Positions 36,278-46,259 of a DNA stretch of 64,000 nt are shown in pieces; position 1 is the first letter of the stretch; each line of letters begins with the position of its first letter. Position numbers and translations under genes: made by a program. Below the pieces are notes generated by a model. The model was given only the letters and a program-made list of their open reading frames with translations, was not told the DNA's origin and did no database searches. The DNA is from Ancylobacter novellus (GTDB lineage Bacteria; Pseudomonadota; Alphaproteobacteria; Rhizobiales; Methylopilaceae): NCBI GenBank assembly GCA_003241695.1, contig QFPN01000007.1, forward strand, positions 154,689-218,688, given 5' to 3'.

Positions 36278-38211
36278 GGCGTGGTGATTTTCTGAGAGAG
36301 GGGCAGGTGGAAGGCGCAGACGACGCCGTCCGGTTCGAAGTCGAGGCGCACATGGCCGCCAAGTTCGCGCGCGGCGCCGCGTTCGATCAGCCGCGATCCG
36401 AAGCCTCGCCGGGTCGGCAGCGAAGCCGGCGGTCCGCCGGCCTCCCGCCAGACCAGATCGACAGCGCCGGGATCCTGCGACCGGTCCACGGCCCACCGCA
36501 CCGACACGCGGCCGCCCGGCCGCGACAGCGCTCCGAACTTCGCCGCGTTGGTCGCGAGTTCGTGGAAGGCGAGCGTCATGGTGACCGCGGCGGTAGGTGA
36601 AAACCGCACCTCCGGGCCGACTATCACGACCCGTCCGTCGTCGTCGAGGCTGAAGGGCGCGAGCGTTTCGGTCGCGATCTGGCCGAGGCCCGCGGAGGTC
36701 CAGGTCTCGCGCATCAACAGATCGTGGGCGCGCGAGAGCGCCATCAGCCGCGCGTCGAAGATTCGCCGGAACTCTTCCGGAGACGAGGTCGAGCCCATGC
36801 TGTGGTGGGCGAGCGCCTGCACCGTCGAGAGGTTGTTCTTTACCCTGTGGTTCAACTCGGCGAGCAGCCAGGCGCGGATGCGCTCCTGCTCCTTGCGTTC
36901 GCTGATGTCGGTCGTCACAGTGAAGAAGCTCGCCACGCCGTCCGCGTCCAGCAGACGGGTGACGTTGCTCACCGCCCAGACCGCCTCTCCATCGGGCCGG
37001 ACATAGCGCTTCTCGATGTCGAAGGATCCGCCCGTCTTCACCGCTTCGGCGAGGCGGTCGCGGGTCGCCTCGAGGTCGTCGGGGTGGGTCACGCTTGCGA
37101 CCGTGCAGTCGGAAGCGCGTTCCGGCGGACGGCCGAGCAGGCGTCCCATCGCCGGATTGAAGCGGATGAAGCGCCCCTGCGCGTCGACCTCCGACAGGCC
37201 GAGGGCGGCTTTCTCGAAGATCGCCGCGAAGCGGCGTTCGCTGGCGCCGAGCTTCGCGCTCGCTTCCGCGTTTCTGAGCGCGAGCCAGATGCGGGCGCCG
37301 ACCTCGCGGGCGAACTCCGCCTGCCGGTCCGTCCAGCGGCGCGGCGCGTCGTCGTTCAGGAAAAGGTATGCCGCCGCCCGCCCTTCGCGAACGATCGGCG
37401 CCAGCAGGTAAGCCTCGATTCCGAGATCGGCGAAGCTTCGCGCGTTCAGTTCCGAATGGCGGCCGTCGCCGGCCGCCACCGCGTCGACTCGCGCGATCTC
37501 TCCTGCGAGCACGCGGCCGAGCGTCTTCTCGCCGAAATCCGCAAAGGCGTAGCGCCCGCCCGCAAGCGAGACCTGTCCCGGAACCCGCCATTCGCCTGCG
37601 ATCGTGCAGCTCGCTTCGCCATGGTCGACGATCGCGTAGCCGGCGCGCGAAAGCCGGAGATGGGCGACGAGCGGTTTGAGCACTGCGGAGAGGATCGCCG
37701 CTCCGTCGGCGCCCGCGATCGCGAGGTCGCGCAGGCGGTCGCCCAGGTCGAGCAGGAACCGCTGGTCACGCGCGCCGAGCACCTCGTCGGTGATTTCGTG
37801 GCCCTGGTTCATGAGCCCCAAGACCTCGCCCTGCGATCCGAAGATCGGCGAGAAGCTGTAGTCCCAGTAGGTCTCGACGGGGACGCCCGCCCGGACCATG
37901 GGCAGCATCTGCCGATAGGTCGAGAAGCCGCGGCCGGTCCGTACGACTTCGTCGAACTGCGGTCCGACGACGGGCCAGATGTCGCTCCAGACCTCGGGGC
38001 CTGGTCTTCCGATCGCCCAGGGGTGCCGTTCCCCGGGGACCGGCGCCCAGGCGTCGTTGTAGATCAGCCGGAGGTCGGGACCCCAGTAGATCGCGGTCGG
38101 CACGTTGGAGTGCATGCACAGGCCGATCGCGACCCTGAGCTCCACGGGCCAAGACGACGGGTCGCCGAGCGGATGCTCCGCCCAGTCGAACGCCCGAAGG
38201 CGCGCCGCCAT
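36274..38211 (-). CDS. HWE-family sensor histidine kinase with PAS and GAF domains
   Basis: 645 residues from the ATG at 38211, chosen because GGAG lies just upstream and similarity to PAS begins at once; longer frames run into the divergent gene's promoter. PAS-like region 1-150 (NVPTAIYWGPDLRLIYNDAW), GAF about 165-320, second PAS about 325-445 (RRFAAIFEKAALGLSEVD), HWE kinase core with His455 in AELNHRVKNNLSTVQAL and a HATPase with FHELATNAAKFGAL. No membrane helices. Soluble sensor, perhaps of light or redox as in many HWE kinases, but no chromophore-binding Cys motif was identified. Confidence 0.92.
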   Translation of the reverse strand: MAARLRAFDWAEHPLGDPSSWPVELRVAIGLCMHSNVPTAIYWGPDLRLIYNDAWAPVPGERHPWAIGRPGPEVWSDIWPVVGPQFDEVVRTGRGFSTYRQMLPMVRAGVPVETYWDYSFSPIFGSQGEVLGLMNQGHEITDEVLGARDQRFLLDLGDRLRDLAIAGADGAAILSAVLKPLVAHLRLSRAGYAIVDHGEASCTIAGEWRVPGQVSLAGGRYAFADFGEKTLGRVLAGEIARVDAVAAGDGRHSELNARSFADLGIEAYLLAPIVREGRAAAYLFLNDDAPRRWTDRQAEFAREVGARIWLALRNAEASAKLGASERRFAAIFEKAALGLSEVDAQGRFIRFNPAMGRLLGRPPERASDCTVASVTHPDDLEATRDRLAEAVKTGGSFDIEKRYVRPDGEAVWAVSNVTRLLDADGVASFFTVTTDISERKEQERIRAWLLAELNHRVKNNLSTVQALAHHSMGSTSSPEEFRRIFDARLMALSRAHDLLMRETWTSAGLGQIATETLAPFSLDDDGRVVIVGPEVRFSPTAAVTMTLAFHELATNAAKFGALSRPGGRVSVRWAVDRSQDPGAVDLVWREAGGPPASLPTRRGFGSRLIERGAARELGGHVRLDFEPDGVVCAFHLPLSQKITTP

Positions 38212-38473
38212 CTCTCCGTCGCCCCTGAACAGAACCGCACATCCCGCAACGCGCGGCGCGACCCGCGCGCCGCCGCAACGGTTATGGCGACCGCACGGCG
38301 TTTCGACAGGGGGCCGAGGGACGTTTCGCGGGGCTTTCTCGGTCAAATCGTAAATGAGATATACCAAAATACCCTTGGAGGCGTCGTTCGGTCGCCTGCG
38401 CCTGTCCTTGGCCGCATTCGCCGCTAAGAGAAGGGGCGCCCGAACCTTCGAAGCCCGAGTCTCGCCCAAGCCC

Positions 38474-40963
38474 ATGACCCGACTGTTCGCCCCGCTTCGC
38501 GCCGCGCTCGCGGTCCTGGCCTTTCTTGCGGCCGTCGGCCTGGCGGCCGCGCAGGACGCCGATCCGGCGAAGGCGATCGACGGCGCCCGCGCCGAACTCG
38601 ACCGCATCGAGGCTCGCCTGACGGACCAGAACCTTTCGGACGACGACCTCGCGGCCCTGCGCCAGCGGATCGAACCGATGACGACCGCGCTCGGAACCGC
38701 GGTGTCGCAGCTCGCGCCGCAGCTCGCCGCCGCCGACGCCCGGTTGGCCCAGATCGGGGCGAAGCCCAAGGACGGCGAGCCGGCCGAGAGCGCCGAGGTC
38801 TCGAAGGAACGCGACGCGCAGACCGCCCAGCGCCAGCAGATCGACGACGCCATCAAGCGCGGCAAGCTGCTGCAGGTCGAGGTCAGTCAGGTCGGCGACC
38901 AGATCACCGAGCGCCGCCGCGCGCTGCTCGCCAACCGGCTGTTCGTGCAGGCCCGGTCGCTGCTCGATCCCTGGCTCTGGACCGACGTCGTCGGCGAGGC
39001 GCCGCGCGACGCGGCCAGCATCGGGGCTCTCGGAGGGGAAATTTCGGCGCAGGTGTCGCGCAATCTCCGGCCAACCGCGATCGCGACCGTCGCTGCGGCG
39101 GTGGTCGTCGCGCTCCTGCTCCTGTTCCCGATCCGAACCTGGACCGCGAATTTCGGCGAGAAGCTCGTCGTGCGGCAGGCGCCGCGGTCGAGGCTCAGGC
39201 GCTCGGCCACGGCGCTGTTCCGGCTCGTCGCCACCACGCTTGCGCCCCTGCTCGCCGCGCTTTGCATCTATTGGGCCGTGCAGGGCGTGGGCTGGCTGCC
39301 GTCGCGGGCCGAGCCGCTCGCGCTGGTGCTGGTGCGGTCCGCCGCCTTCCTCGGCTTCGCGCACGGGATGAGCAAGGCGCTGCTCGCGCCGGGACGGCCG
39401 ACCTGGCGGCTCGTCGAACTCTCCGACGCCGCCGTCGATCAGGTGAAGAACCAGCCGCTGATCGTGGCGTCGGTCTTCGTGCTGGGGCGCATCCTAGACG
39501 TCTTCAACGGAACGGTCGGCGCGAGCCTCGCGACCTCGATCGCGACCTCCGGCGTGTTCGCTGCGCTGAACGCGGCGACCTTCGCCCTCGCGATCCATCG
39601 TCTGCGGGCGGCGCAGAGGCTCGAGGACCGGGGCCGTACGGGCGAGGCGACGGATGAGGGGGACCGCCATCCTCTCCTGTTCCTTGTGCGTTTGGCGGCG
39701 CTGGTCGCGATCGGGATCGTGCTGGTCGCGGTCGCGATCGGCTACGTGCCGCTCGCGCTGTTCCTCGCCAACCAGGTGATCTGGGTCACCGCGGTGGTCT
39801 GGCTCGCCTATGTGCTGCTCGTCGTGATCAACGACTTCTTCACGACCGCGCTCTCGTCCGAGACCCGTCTCGGCCGGTCGGTGAGCGACGGCCTCGGGGT
39901 GCGCGCCTCGACGGTGGAGCAGGTCGGCGTCCTGCTGTCGGGCCTCGCGCGGCTGACCGTGCTCGCGGTCGCGGCGCTGCTGATCGCGGCGCCCTGGGGG
40001 CTTGGCTCGACCGATCTGTTCGGCTGGCTGAGGACGCCGCTCACCGGCTTCCAGCTCGGCGGCATCACCATCTCGGTCACCGGCATTCTGAGCGCGGTGC
40101 TGCTCGTCGTGGCCGGTTTCGCGCTGACCCACGCGGCCCAGCGATGGCTCGACCGCGACCTCTTGCCGAAGACCCGGCTCGACGAGGGGCTCAAGGCCTC
40201 GATCAACACGGGCGTCGGCTATCTCGGCTCGATCGTCGTGATCGTGCTCGCGCTCGCCTATCTCGGCTTCAGCCTCGACCGGCTGGCGATCGTGGCGGGC
40301 GCGCTGTCGGTCGGCATCGGCTTCGGCCTGCAGGCGGTGATCTCGAACTTCGTCTCGGGAATCATCATGCTGGCCGAGCGGCCGGTGAAGATCGGCGACT
40401 GGGTGGTGATCGGCTCCGACCAGGGCAATGTGCGCCGGATCTCCGTTCGTTCGACCGAGATCGAGCTGTTCGACCGCTCCACCCTGATCGTGCCGAACTC
40501 GGACTTCATCACCAAGAGCGTCAAGAACGTGACCCATGGCGCGCCGAACGGCCGGGTCGCGATCGAGCTGACGGTGTCCTCCGCGGTCGATCCCGAACAG
40601 GTGCGCCGCATCGCCGTCGAGACCGCGAAGGCGCATTCGTCGGTGCTCTCCTTCCCCGAGCCGCAGCTTCTCTTCACGGCGCTCGGCAAGGCCGATAATT
40701 CCTTCATGCTCTATTGCAACGTCCCGAGCCCCCGGCAGGCGGCCTCTGTGAAGAGCGACCTCAACTTCGCCCTCGTGCGCGCCTTCGGCGCGGCCGGGGT
40801 GGCGCTGGCGGGACCGGCCGCCCCCGACATGGCGCTGGCGATCGACCGGGTCGCCGAGGCGCTCGGGGAGGGCGGCGGACGGCTGCTCGCGAAGCCGCAC
40901 GACGCCTCCGACGCGCCGCCCGGCGCCGCCGCCGAGCCTGCGGCCGGGAGACCGGTGGGATAG
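38474..40963 (+). CDS. MscS-family mechanosensitive channel with DUF3772 N-terminal domain
   Basis: 829 residues from the ATG at 38474 that starts a signal peptide (RLFAPLRAALAVLAFLAAVGLAAA); an earlier in-frame ATG lacks one. Periplasmic coiled-coil DUF3772 region about 30-190, then about ten membrane helices and the MscS core: LSVGIGFGLQAVISNFVSG, then ERPVKIGDWVVIG and the cytoplasmic beta/alpha-beta vestibule to about 800. Releases solutes on hypo-osmotic shock. Divergent from the HWE kinase gene. Confidence 0.94.
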   Translation: MTRLFAPLRAALAVLAFLAAVGLAAAQDADPAKAIDGARAELDRIEARLTDQNLSDDDLAALRQRIEPMTTALGTAVSQLAPQLAAADARLAQIGAKPKDGEPAESAEVSKERDAQTAQRQQIDDAIKRGKLLQVEVSQVGDQITERRRALLANRLFVQARSLLDPWLWTDVVGEAPRDAASIGALGGEISAQVSRNLRPTAIATVAAAVVVALLLLFPIRTWTANFGEKLVVRQAPRSRLRRSATALFRLVATTLAPLLAALCIYWAVQGVGWLPSRAEPLALVLVRSAAFLGFAHGMSKALLAPGRPTWRLVELSDAAVDQVKNQPLIVASVFVLGRILDVFNGTVGASLATSIATSGVFAALNAATFALAIHRLRAAQRLEDRGRTGEATDEGDRHPLLFLVRLAALVAIGIVLVAVAIGYVPLALFLANQVIWVTAVVWLAYVLLVVINDFFTTALSSETRLGRSVSDGLGVRASTVEQVGVLLSGLARLTVLAVAALLIAAPWGLGSTDLFGWLRTPLTGFQLGGITISVTGILSAVLLVVAGFALTHAAQRWLDRDLLPKTRLDEGLKASINTGVGYLGSIVVIVLALAYLGFSLDRLAIVAGALSVGIGFGLQAVISNFVSGIIMLAERPVKIGDWVVIGSDQGNVRRISVRSTEIELFDRSTLIVPNSDFITKSVKNVTHGAPNGRVAIELTVSSAVDPEQVRRIAVETAKAHSSVLSFPEPQLLFTALGKADNSFMLYCNVPSPRQAASVKSDLNFALVRAFGAAGVALAGPAAPDMALAIDRVAEALGEGGGRLLAKPHDASDAPPGAAAEPAAGRPVG

Positions 40964-41049
40964 CCTCGTTCCGGCCGCGATTAACCTGGACTTAACTTCG
41001 AAAAGCGCGCCTTTGGCGTCGTCCGCCGCGTCAACCCTTGCGAGCCGCC

Positions 41050-41718
41050 ATGCTGTCCCAGACCGTCCGATACGCCGGCCTCGCGGCCATCGTCCTCGGC
41101 CTCGCCGGCTGCGCCGCCGAGCGGCCGTCCCCCGCGCCGCGCGTCGACGTCTACGCCAGCCAGAGCGCTCCGGGGACCGTCCTCGACAAGCGTCTCGCGG
41201 CCTCGATGGTCTCGGATCTCAGGGCGTCGAAGGGGCTCGGCCCGGTCGTGCTCGACCCCGCGCTGAACCGCATGGCCGAGGAGCAGGCCGCCGCCATGGC
41301 GCGGGCCGGCAAGATCAGCCACGACAGCCTCGCGGGGTCGCTCAATGCCCGGATCGCCCGTAATTACCCGCGCAACGGCGGCGTCTGGGAGAATGTCGGC
41401 GCGGGCCACGACACCCTCGCCGACGCCTTCGCCGGCTGGCGCGCCTCGCCTCCGCACCTGCGAAACATGACGCAGCCGAGGGCGTCCCGCATGGGGATCG
41501 CCGCCGTCCATGCGCCGGGAACGCGATTCGAGGTGTTCTGGGCCATGGTGCTGGCCGATCCGAACGATCCGCGGCCGGCCTATGCCGGAGCGGCGGGGCA
41601 GGAGCCCCAGCCGCCGGCGGGCCAGACGGCCTCCGAGCCTCCGAGCGGGGCGCAGATCGCGTCGCAGATCCCGCCGTTCCGGATCGGCGCGCCTGGCCAG
41701 ATCTATCTCGGGCGCTGA
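41050..41718 (+). CDS. CAP-domain lipoprotein (SCP/PR1-like)
   Basis: 222 residues from ATG 41050; an upstream TTG is less likely. Lipobox LAGC at about residue 17 (IVLGLAGCAAE) marks an exported lipoprotein. The CAP domain spans about 45-175: MAEEQAAAMARAGKISHDSL, WENVGAGHDTLADAFAGW, SPPHLRNMTQPRASRMGIAA, preserving the His/Glu cavity residues. The tail is proline-rich. Function of bacterial CAP proteins is mostly unknown. Confidence 0.88.
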   Translation: MLSQTVRYAGLAAIVLGLAGCAAERPSPAPRVDVYASQSAPGTVLDKRLAASMVSDLRASKGLGPVVLDPALNRMAEEQAAAMARAGKISHDSLAGSLNARIARNYPRNGGVWENVGAGHDTLADAFAGWRASPPHLRNMTQPRASRMGIAAVHAPGTRFEVFWAMVLADPNDPRPAYAGAAGQEPQPPAGQTASEPPSGAQIASQIPPFRIGAPGQIYLGR

Positions 41719-41884
41719 TCCCTTCGAAGTCGAGCAGTTTGCGCGACGCCTGCGTCCGACGTGACGGAACGGCCTCGAAAAGCCTGGATCCAGAAGGTTG
41801 CGGCGACGAACGACGCGCCGAAAGGGTATGCCCTGCGCTTCCGCAGATTGACGACGGAAGCGGCGATTGCGCCGCGTAGACCGG

Positions 41885-42451
41885 TCAGGCGACCGGCCGG
41901 ACCTCCTGCACCTCAGGCACGAAATGGCGGAGCAGGTTCTCGATGCCCTGCTTCAGCGTGGCGGTCGAGGACGGGCAGCCGGCGCAGGAGCCCTTCATGT
42001 TGAGGTAGACCACGCCCTCGCGAAAACCGCGGAACGTGATGTCGCCGCCGTCCATCGCGACCGCAGGGCGCACGCGGGTCGCGAGCAGCTCCTTGATGGT
42101 GTCGACCGTCTCGGCGTCGCTCTCCTCGAAGAACTCCTCGCCGTCGTCGTTCGGCTTCGGCGCGCCGCCTTCGACGAGCAGCGGCTCGTTCGAGAGGTAG
42201 TGCTCCATGATCGCCCCGAGGATCGCGGGCTTCAGGTGCTGCCACTCGCCGCCGGCCTTGGTCACGGTGACGAAGTCCGCGCCGTAGAACACGCCCGTCA
42301 CGCCGTCGATCGCGAACAGCTTCTGGGCGAGCGGCGAGCGGGCGGCGTCCTCGGCCGTCTTCAGCTCGAGCGCGCCGCCGGGCAGCACCTCGCGGCCGGG
42401 CAGGAACTTCAGCGTCGCGGGGTTTGGGGTCGCTTCGGTCTGGATGAACAT
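41885..42451 (-). CDS. NifU-like iron-sulfur scaffold (NfuA type)
   Basis: 188 residues from the ATG at 42451. N-terminal Nfu_N domain (MFIQTEATPNPATLKFLPG), C-terminal NifU domain with the cluster-binding CxxC in MKGSCAGCPSSTATLKQG. Carries Fe-S clusters to target proteins. This two-domain form without an A-type domain is usual in alphaproteobacteria and mitochondria. Monocistronic; trpS lies upstream on the same strand beyond an opposing small gene. Confidence 0.95.
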   Translation of the reverse strand: MFIQTEATPNPATLKFLPGREVLPGGALELKTAEDAARSPLAQKLFAIDGVTGVFYGADFVTVTKAGGEWQHLKPAILGAIMEHYLSNEPLLVEGGAPKPNDDGEEFFEESDAETVDTIKELLATRVRPAVAMDGGDITFRGFREGVVYLNMKGSCAGCPSSTATLKQGIENLLRHFVPEVQEVRPVA

Positions 42452-42656
42452 GCGCAAAACCTCTCTCGTCATGGAGAGATGGTGGTTTCCGGGGCGTGGG
42501 TCAAATCGGCGAGGTGAGGCGGCTGCTTGCACGCTCGCGGCCAAAGGCGTAAGGCGTCGGGCGAGCAGGTCGAAGGCCGCTCCGTAAGCGTTAACGTGAG
42601 ACAACGCTTTCATGCCGCGACGGGCCGCTGGCCAGGCGGCAACGGAGCTGTGTGTC

Positions 42657-42899
42657 ATGACCGCTTTTCCGAAGCTTCCCGCGCGCTGCGCGGGCTTCGT
42701 CGCCCCTCTGCTGCTCTCGATCCTGATGTGTTTTGTCGTGTCCGGCGTCTCCACCAGCCGCGCGATCGGCATTGGCCCCGATCTGCCGGCCCAATGGCTG
42801 CGCGCCTGGGGCCTGTCGTGGCTGATCGCATTCCCGACGCTTCTGCTGGTGCTGCCGATCGTCCGGCGGCTCACCACGCTGCTCGTCGCGCCGCGGTGA
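42657..42899 (+). CDS. DUF2798 small membrane protein
   Basis: 80 residues with two membrane helices (FVAPLLLSILMCFVVSGVST and LSWLIAFPTLLLVLPIV) and the WLRAWGLSWLIAFP segment typical of DUF2798. Function unknown. A strong intrinsic terminator follows within 10 bases, supporting it as a real transcription unit. Confidence 0.8.
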   Translation: MTAFPKLPARCAGFVAPLLLSILMCFVVSGVSTSRAIGIGPDLPAQWLRAWGLSWLIAFPTLLLVLPIVRRLTTLLVAPR

Positions 42900-42905
42900 T
42901 CGGCG

Positions 42906-42947
42906 AGGCGCGGCCGGGTCTTGGATCCCGGCCGCGCCTTTGTTCTT
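42906..42947 (+). terminator. Intrinsic terminator after the DUF2798 gene (convergent with trpS)
   Basis: Perfect 13-bp stem AGGCGCGGCCGGG (42906-42918) / CCCGGCCGCGCCT (42927-42939) with an 8-base loop, followed by TTTGTTCTT. It is the clearest Rho-independent terminator in the window and lies between convergent genes, so it may serve both directions. Confidence 0.85.
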
Positions 42948-42963
42948 GTTCGGATTTGCGACG

Positions 42964-44004
42964 TCAGCCGCGCCGGACGAACCCCACGATATCCTTCACG
43001 TGGTTCATCGTCTCGCCAGCGATCTTCTCCGCCCGCTCCGCCCCGGATCCCAGCACCGTGTCGATGTGCCCCGGATCGGCGACGAGCCGCTTCATCTCGG
43101 CGGTGATCGGCGAGAGCTTCGCGACCGTGAGGTCCACGAGCGCCTGCTTGAACTGCGAGAACTGCTTGCCGCCATGCTCGGCCAGCACCGAGGCCGCGTC
43201 CGTGTCGGCGAGCGCGGCGTAGATGCCGACGAGGTTGTCGGCCTCGGGGCGCGCCTTCATCTCCTCGACGGTCTCGGGCATCGGCAGCGGGTCGGTCTTG
43301 GCCTTGCGGATTTTGGCGGCGATCTGGTCGGCGTCGTCGGTCAGATTGATGCGGCTCGCGTCCGAGGGCTCGGACTTCGACATCTTCTTCGAGCCGTCGC
43401 GAAGGCTCATGACGCGGGTCGCCGGTCCCGCGATCAGCGGTTCGGGCAGCGGAAAGAACTTTTCGGCCAGGCCGTTCTCGGCGATCGACTGTGAGAAGTC
43501 GTTGTTGAACTTCTGCGCGATGTCGCGCGCGAGTTCGAGATGCTGCTTCTGGTCCTCGCCGACCGGCACATGGGTCGCGCGATAGGCCAGAATGTCGGCC
43601 GCCATGAGGTTCGGATAGGCGTAGAGGCCAACGGAAGCGTTCTCGCGGTCCTTGCCGGCCTTCTCCTTGAACTGCGTCATCCGGTTCAGCCAGCCGAGCC
43701 GCGCCACGCAGTTGAACACCCAGGCGAGCTCGGCGTGCGTCGAGACCTGGCTCTGGTTGAACACGATGTGTTTCGAACCGTCGACGCCGGCCGCCAGGAA
43801 GGCGGCCGCGACCTCGCGGATCGAGCGCTTCAGCTCGGCCGGGTCCTGCCAGACGGTGATGGCGTGGAGATCCACCACGCAATAGAGGCACTCGAAGCGG
43901 TCCTGCAGCTCCACGAAGCGCTTGATCGCGCCGAGATAGTTGCCGAGATGCAGGTTGCCGGTCGGCTGGACGCCGGAAAACACCCGCTCATGCGCGTTGG
44001 CCAT
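42964..44004 (-). CDS. trpS: Tryptophanyl-tRNA synthetase
   Basis: 346 residues from the ATG at 44004. Class I synthetase with the HIGH-like motif in GVQPTGNLHLGNYLGA and KMSKS in DGSKKMSKSEPSD. Charges tRNA-Trp with tryptophan in the cytoplasm. Full length for the family. Monocistronic; divergent from the sugar kinase. Confidence 0.98.
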   Translation of the reverse strand: MANAHERVFSGVQPTGNLHLGNYLGAIKRFVELQDRFECLYCVVDLHAITVWQDPAELKRSIREVAAAFLAAGVDGSKHIVFNQSQVSTHAELAWVFNCVARLGWLNRMTQFKEKAGKDRENASVGLYAYPNLMAADILAYRATHVPVGEDQKQHLELARDIAQKFNNDFSQSIAENGLAEKFFPLPEPLIAGPATRVMSLRDGSKKMSKSEPSDASRINLTDDADQIAAKIRKAKTDPLPMPETVEEMKARPEADNLVGIYAALADTDAASVLAEHGGKQFSQFKQALVDLTVAKLSPITAEMKRLVADPGHIDTVLGSGAERAEKIAGETMNHVKDIVGFVRRG

Positions 44005-44112
44005 CGGACCCGTTTGCTCCGTGAAGGACGGCGCGTTATGGCGTCGCCTTCTGGCCGGCGCAAGGTCCGCGCCCTTCCGCTTTTTCCGACGCCTTCCGGA
44101 GACCGCTTCGTC

Positions 44113-45126
44113 ATGAGCGACGCCACGCATCGAGCAGAATTCGACGTCCTCGGCATCGGCAACGCCATCGTCGACGTGATCGCGGTCGCCGAGGATGATT
44201 TCCTCGTCCGCGAGGGGCTGACCAAGGGCTCCATGACGCTGATCGACGAGGCGCGCGCAGTGGCGCTTTACGGGCGGATGGGGCCGGCGATCGAAACCTC
44301 CGGCGGCTCCGCCGCCAACACCGTCGCGGGGGTGGGGTCGCTCGGCGCGCGGGCGGCCTTCATCGGCAAGGTGAAGGCCGATCTCCTCGGCGAGGTCTTC
44401 CGCCACGACATCTCTGCCCTCGGCGTTCATTTCCCGACGCCGGGCGACGAGGACGGCGTCGCGACGGCGCGCTGCTTCATCCTCGTCACGCCGGACGGCG
44501 AGCGCACAATGTCGACCTATCTCGGGGCCTGCCAGGGGCTCGCCCAGAAGGACGTCGACGAGGAGGTCGTACGCGCCTCTGCAGTCACCTATCTCGAGGG
44601 CTATCTCTGGGATCCGCCGGCCGCCAAGGAGGCGTTCCGCAAGGCCGCGGCGGTCGCCCACGGCGCGGGGCGCCAGGTCGCGCTGTCGCTGTCGGACTCC
44701 TTCTGCGTCGACCGCTACCGCGCCGAGTTCCTGGAACTCGTGCGGTCTGGCGCGGTCGACATCCTGTTCGCCAACGAAAGCGAGCTGAAGTCGCTCTACA
44801 AGACCGCGGACGTCGAGACGGCGCTCGCCGCCGTCGCGGGCGACGCGAAGCTCGCGGTCACGACGCTCGGGGCGCGCGGCTCGGCCATTCTCGCCGGCGG
44901 CGAGCGCGTCGAGGTCCCGGCCGCGCCGATCGACGGCAAGCTCGTGGACATGACGGGCGCCGGCGACCTGTTCGCGGCCGGCTTCCTATACGGCCTGACG
45001 CGCGGCCTCGGCCTGAGGCGGTCCGCCGAGATCGGCAGCGTGGCTGCGGCCGAGGTCATCGCCCATGTGGGCGCGCGGCCGCAGGTCTCGCTGAAGACGC
45101 TGATGGCGGAGAAGGGATTGGCGTAA
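44113..45126 (+). CDS. PfkB-family carbohydrate kinase (adenosine kinase-like)
   Basis: 337 residues from ATG 44113. PfkB fold with FDVLGIGNAIVDVIA, the GGSAANTVAGVGSLGARAAF substrate loop, ILFANESELKSLY and the C-terminal signature DMTGAGDLFAAGFLYG with the catalytic Asp. Most similar in pattern to the adenosine kinases of alphaproteobacteria; ribokinase-type sugars cannot be ruled out. A strong hairpin follows the stop at once. Confidence 0.9.
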   Translation: MSDATHRAEFDVLGIGNAIVDVIAVAEDDFLVREGLTKGSMTLIDEARAVALYGRMGPAIETSGGSAANTVAGVGSLGARAAFIGKVKADLLGEVFRHDISALGVHFPTPGDEDGVATARCFILVTPDGERTMSTYLGACQGLAQKDVDEEVVRASAVTYLEGYLWDPPAAKEAFRKAAAVAHGAGRQVALSLSDSFCVDRYRAEFLELVRSGAVDILFANESELKSLYKTADVETALAAVAGDAKLAVTTLGARGSAILAGGERVEVPAAPIDGKLVDMTGAGDLFAAGFLYGLTRGLGLRRSAEIGSVAAAEVIAHVGARPQVSLKTLMAEKGLA

Positions 45127-45163
45127 GCTCTCTTCTCCCGGCTCGGGGCCGGGAGAAGAGAGC
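45127..45163 (+). terminator. 16-bp hairpin directly after the sugar kinase stop
   Basis: Perfect 16-bp stem (45127-45142 with 45148-45163) with a 5-base loop, beginning at the base after TAA. It sits only 10 bases before the next ATG and lacks a U-run, so it may terminate, attenuate or regulate translation of the dipeptidase gene. Confidence 0.65.
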
Positions 45164-45173
45164 GACGGTTTCG

Positions 45174-46238
45174 ATGACCTCCATCCCCGTCTTCGACGGC
45201 CACAACGACACGCTGCTGCGCATCTGGCAGCGCCGGGACGCGGACGGCGGGGCGGCTGCGTTCCTGAGGGGCGGGGTCGGCGGGCACATCGACCTGCCGA
45301 AGGCGCGCGCCGGCGGGATGTTCGGCGGCCTGTTCGCGATCTTCGTGCCGTCGCGCGACCTCGGCGTCGACTACATGGCGATGATGCGGGAGGCGTCCTA
45401 CGACGTGCCGTTCCCGGAGACTCCGCCGACCGCGGACGCACTCGCGGCGACGCGCGCCATGGCCGCGACGCTCGCCCGCATCGTCGCGGCGTCCGGCGGC
45501 GCGGTCGCGTTCTGCCGCAGCGTCGCGGACATCCGCGCGGCGAAGGAGCGGGGCGCGCTCGCGACGACGCTGCATGTCGAGGGCGCCGAGGCGATCGGGC
45601 CGGACCTCGACGCGCTGCATGTGCTTTACGAGGCCGGATTGCGCTCGCTCGGGCCGGTCTGGAGCCGGCCGAACGTGTTCGGTCATGGCGCGCCGTTCCG
45701 TTTTCCGTCCTCGCCCGACGTGGGGCCGGGGCTGACGCAGGCCGGCGAGGCGCTGGTGCGGGAATGCGAGCGGCTGAAGATCGTCGTCGACCTCAGCCAT
45801 CTCAACGAGGCGGGGTTCTGGGACGTGGCGCGGATCAGCCGCGCGCCCCTGGTCGCGACGCATTCGAACGCCCACGCGGTCACGCCGCACGCCCGCAACC
45901 TGACCGACCGTCAGCTCGACGCCATCCGTGAGTCAGGCGGCCTCGTCGGCCTCAACCTCGCGACCTGCTTCCTGCGGGAGGACGGGAGGATGCGCTCCGA
46001 CACCGGCCTCGAAACGGTCGCGCGCCACCTTGACCATCTGATCGGACGGCTGGGCGAGGATCATGTCGGCTTCGGCTCGGACTTCGACGGCGCGATCGTT
46101 CCGGCCGGGATCGGCGACGTCTCCGGCATGCCGCGGCTGTTCGAGGCGCTTCGCGCCCACGGCTATGACGAGGCGATCCTCGAAAAGCTCGCCTGGAAAA
46201 ACTGGCTCGGCGCTCTGGAGCGCGTCTGGGAGGGGTAA
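45174..46238 (+). CDS. Membrane dipeptidase (peptidase family M19)
   Basis: 354 residues with renal-dipeptidase-type zinc ligands: HND in FDGHNDTLLRIW, E in LHVEGAEAIG, H in VVDLSHLNEAGF and ATHSNAHAV, and D in VGFGSDFDGA. Hydrolyses dipeptides, including D-amino-acid forms. No signal peptide, so a cytoplasmic location is likely despite the family name. The ATG is placed right behind a hairpin. Confidence 0.94.
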   Translation: MTSIPVFDGHNDTLLRIWQRRDADGGAAAFLRGGVGGHIDLPKARAGGMFGGLFAIFVPSRDLGVDYMAMMREASYDVPFPETPPTADALAATRAMAATLARIVAASGGAVAFCRSVADIRAAKERGALATTLHVEGAEAIGPDLDALHVLYEAGLRSLGPVWSRPNVFGHGAPFRFPSSPDVGPGLTQAGEALVRECERLKIVVDLSHLNEAGFWDVARISRAPLVATHSNAHAVTPHARNLTDRQLDAIRESGGLVGLNLATCFLREDGRMRSDTGLETVARHLDHLIGRLGEDHVGFGSDFDGAIVPAGIGDVSGMPRLFEALRAHGYDEAILEKLAWKNWLGALERVWEG

Positions 46239-46259
46239 GCGGGCGCGTGACCCTGGGAT

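Noticed and set aside
36274..38865. 863-codon version of the HWE kinase
   Set aside because: The upstream part lies opposite the mscS start and has no kinase or sensor similarity; the ATG at 38211 with GGAG fits better.
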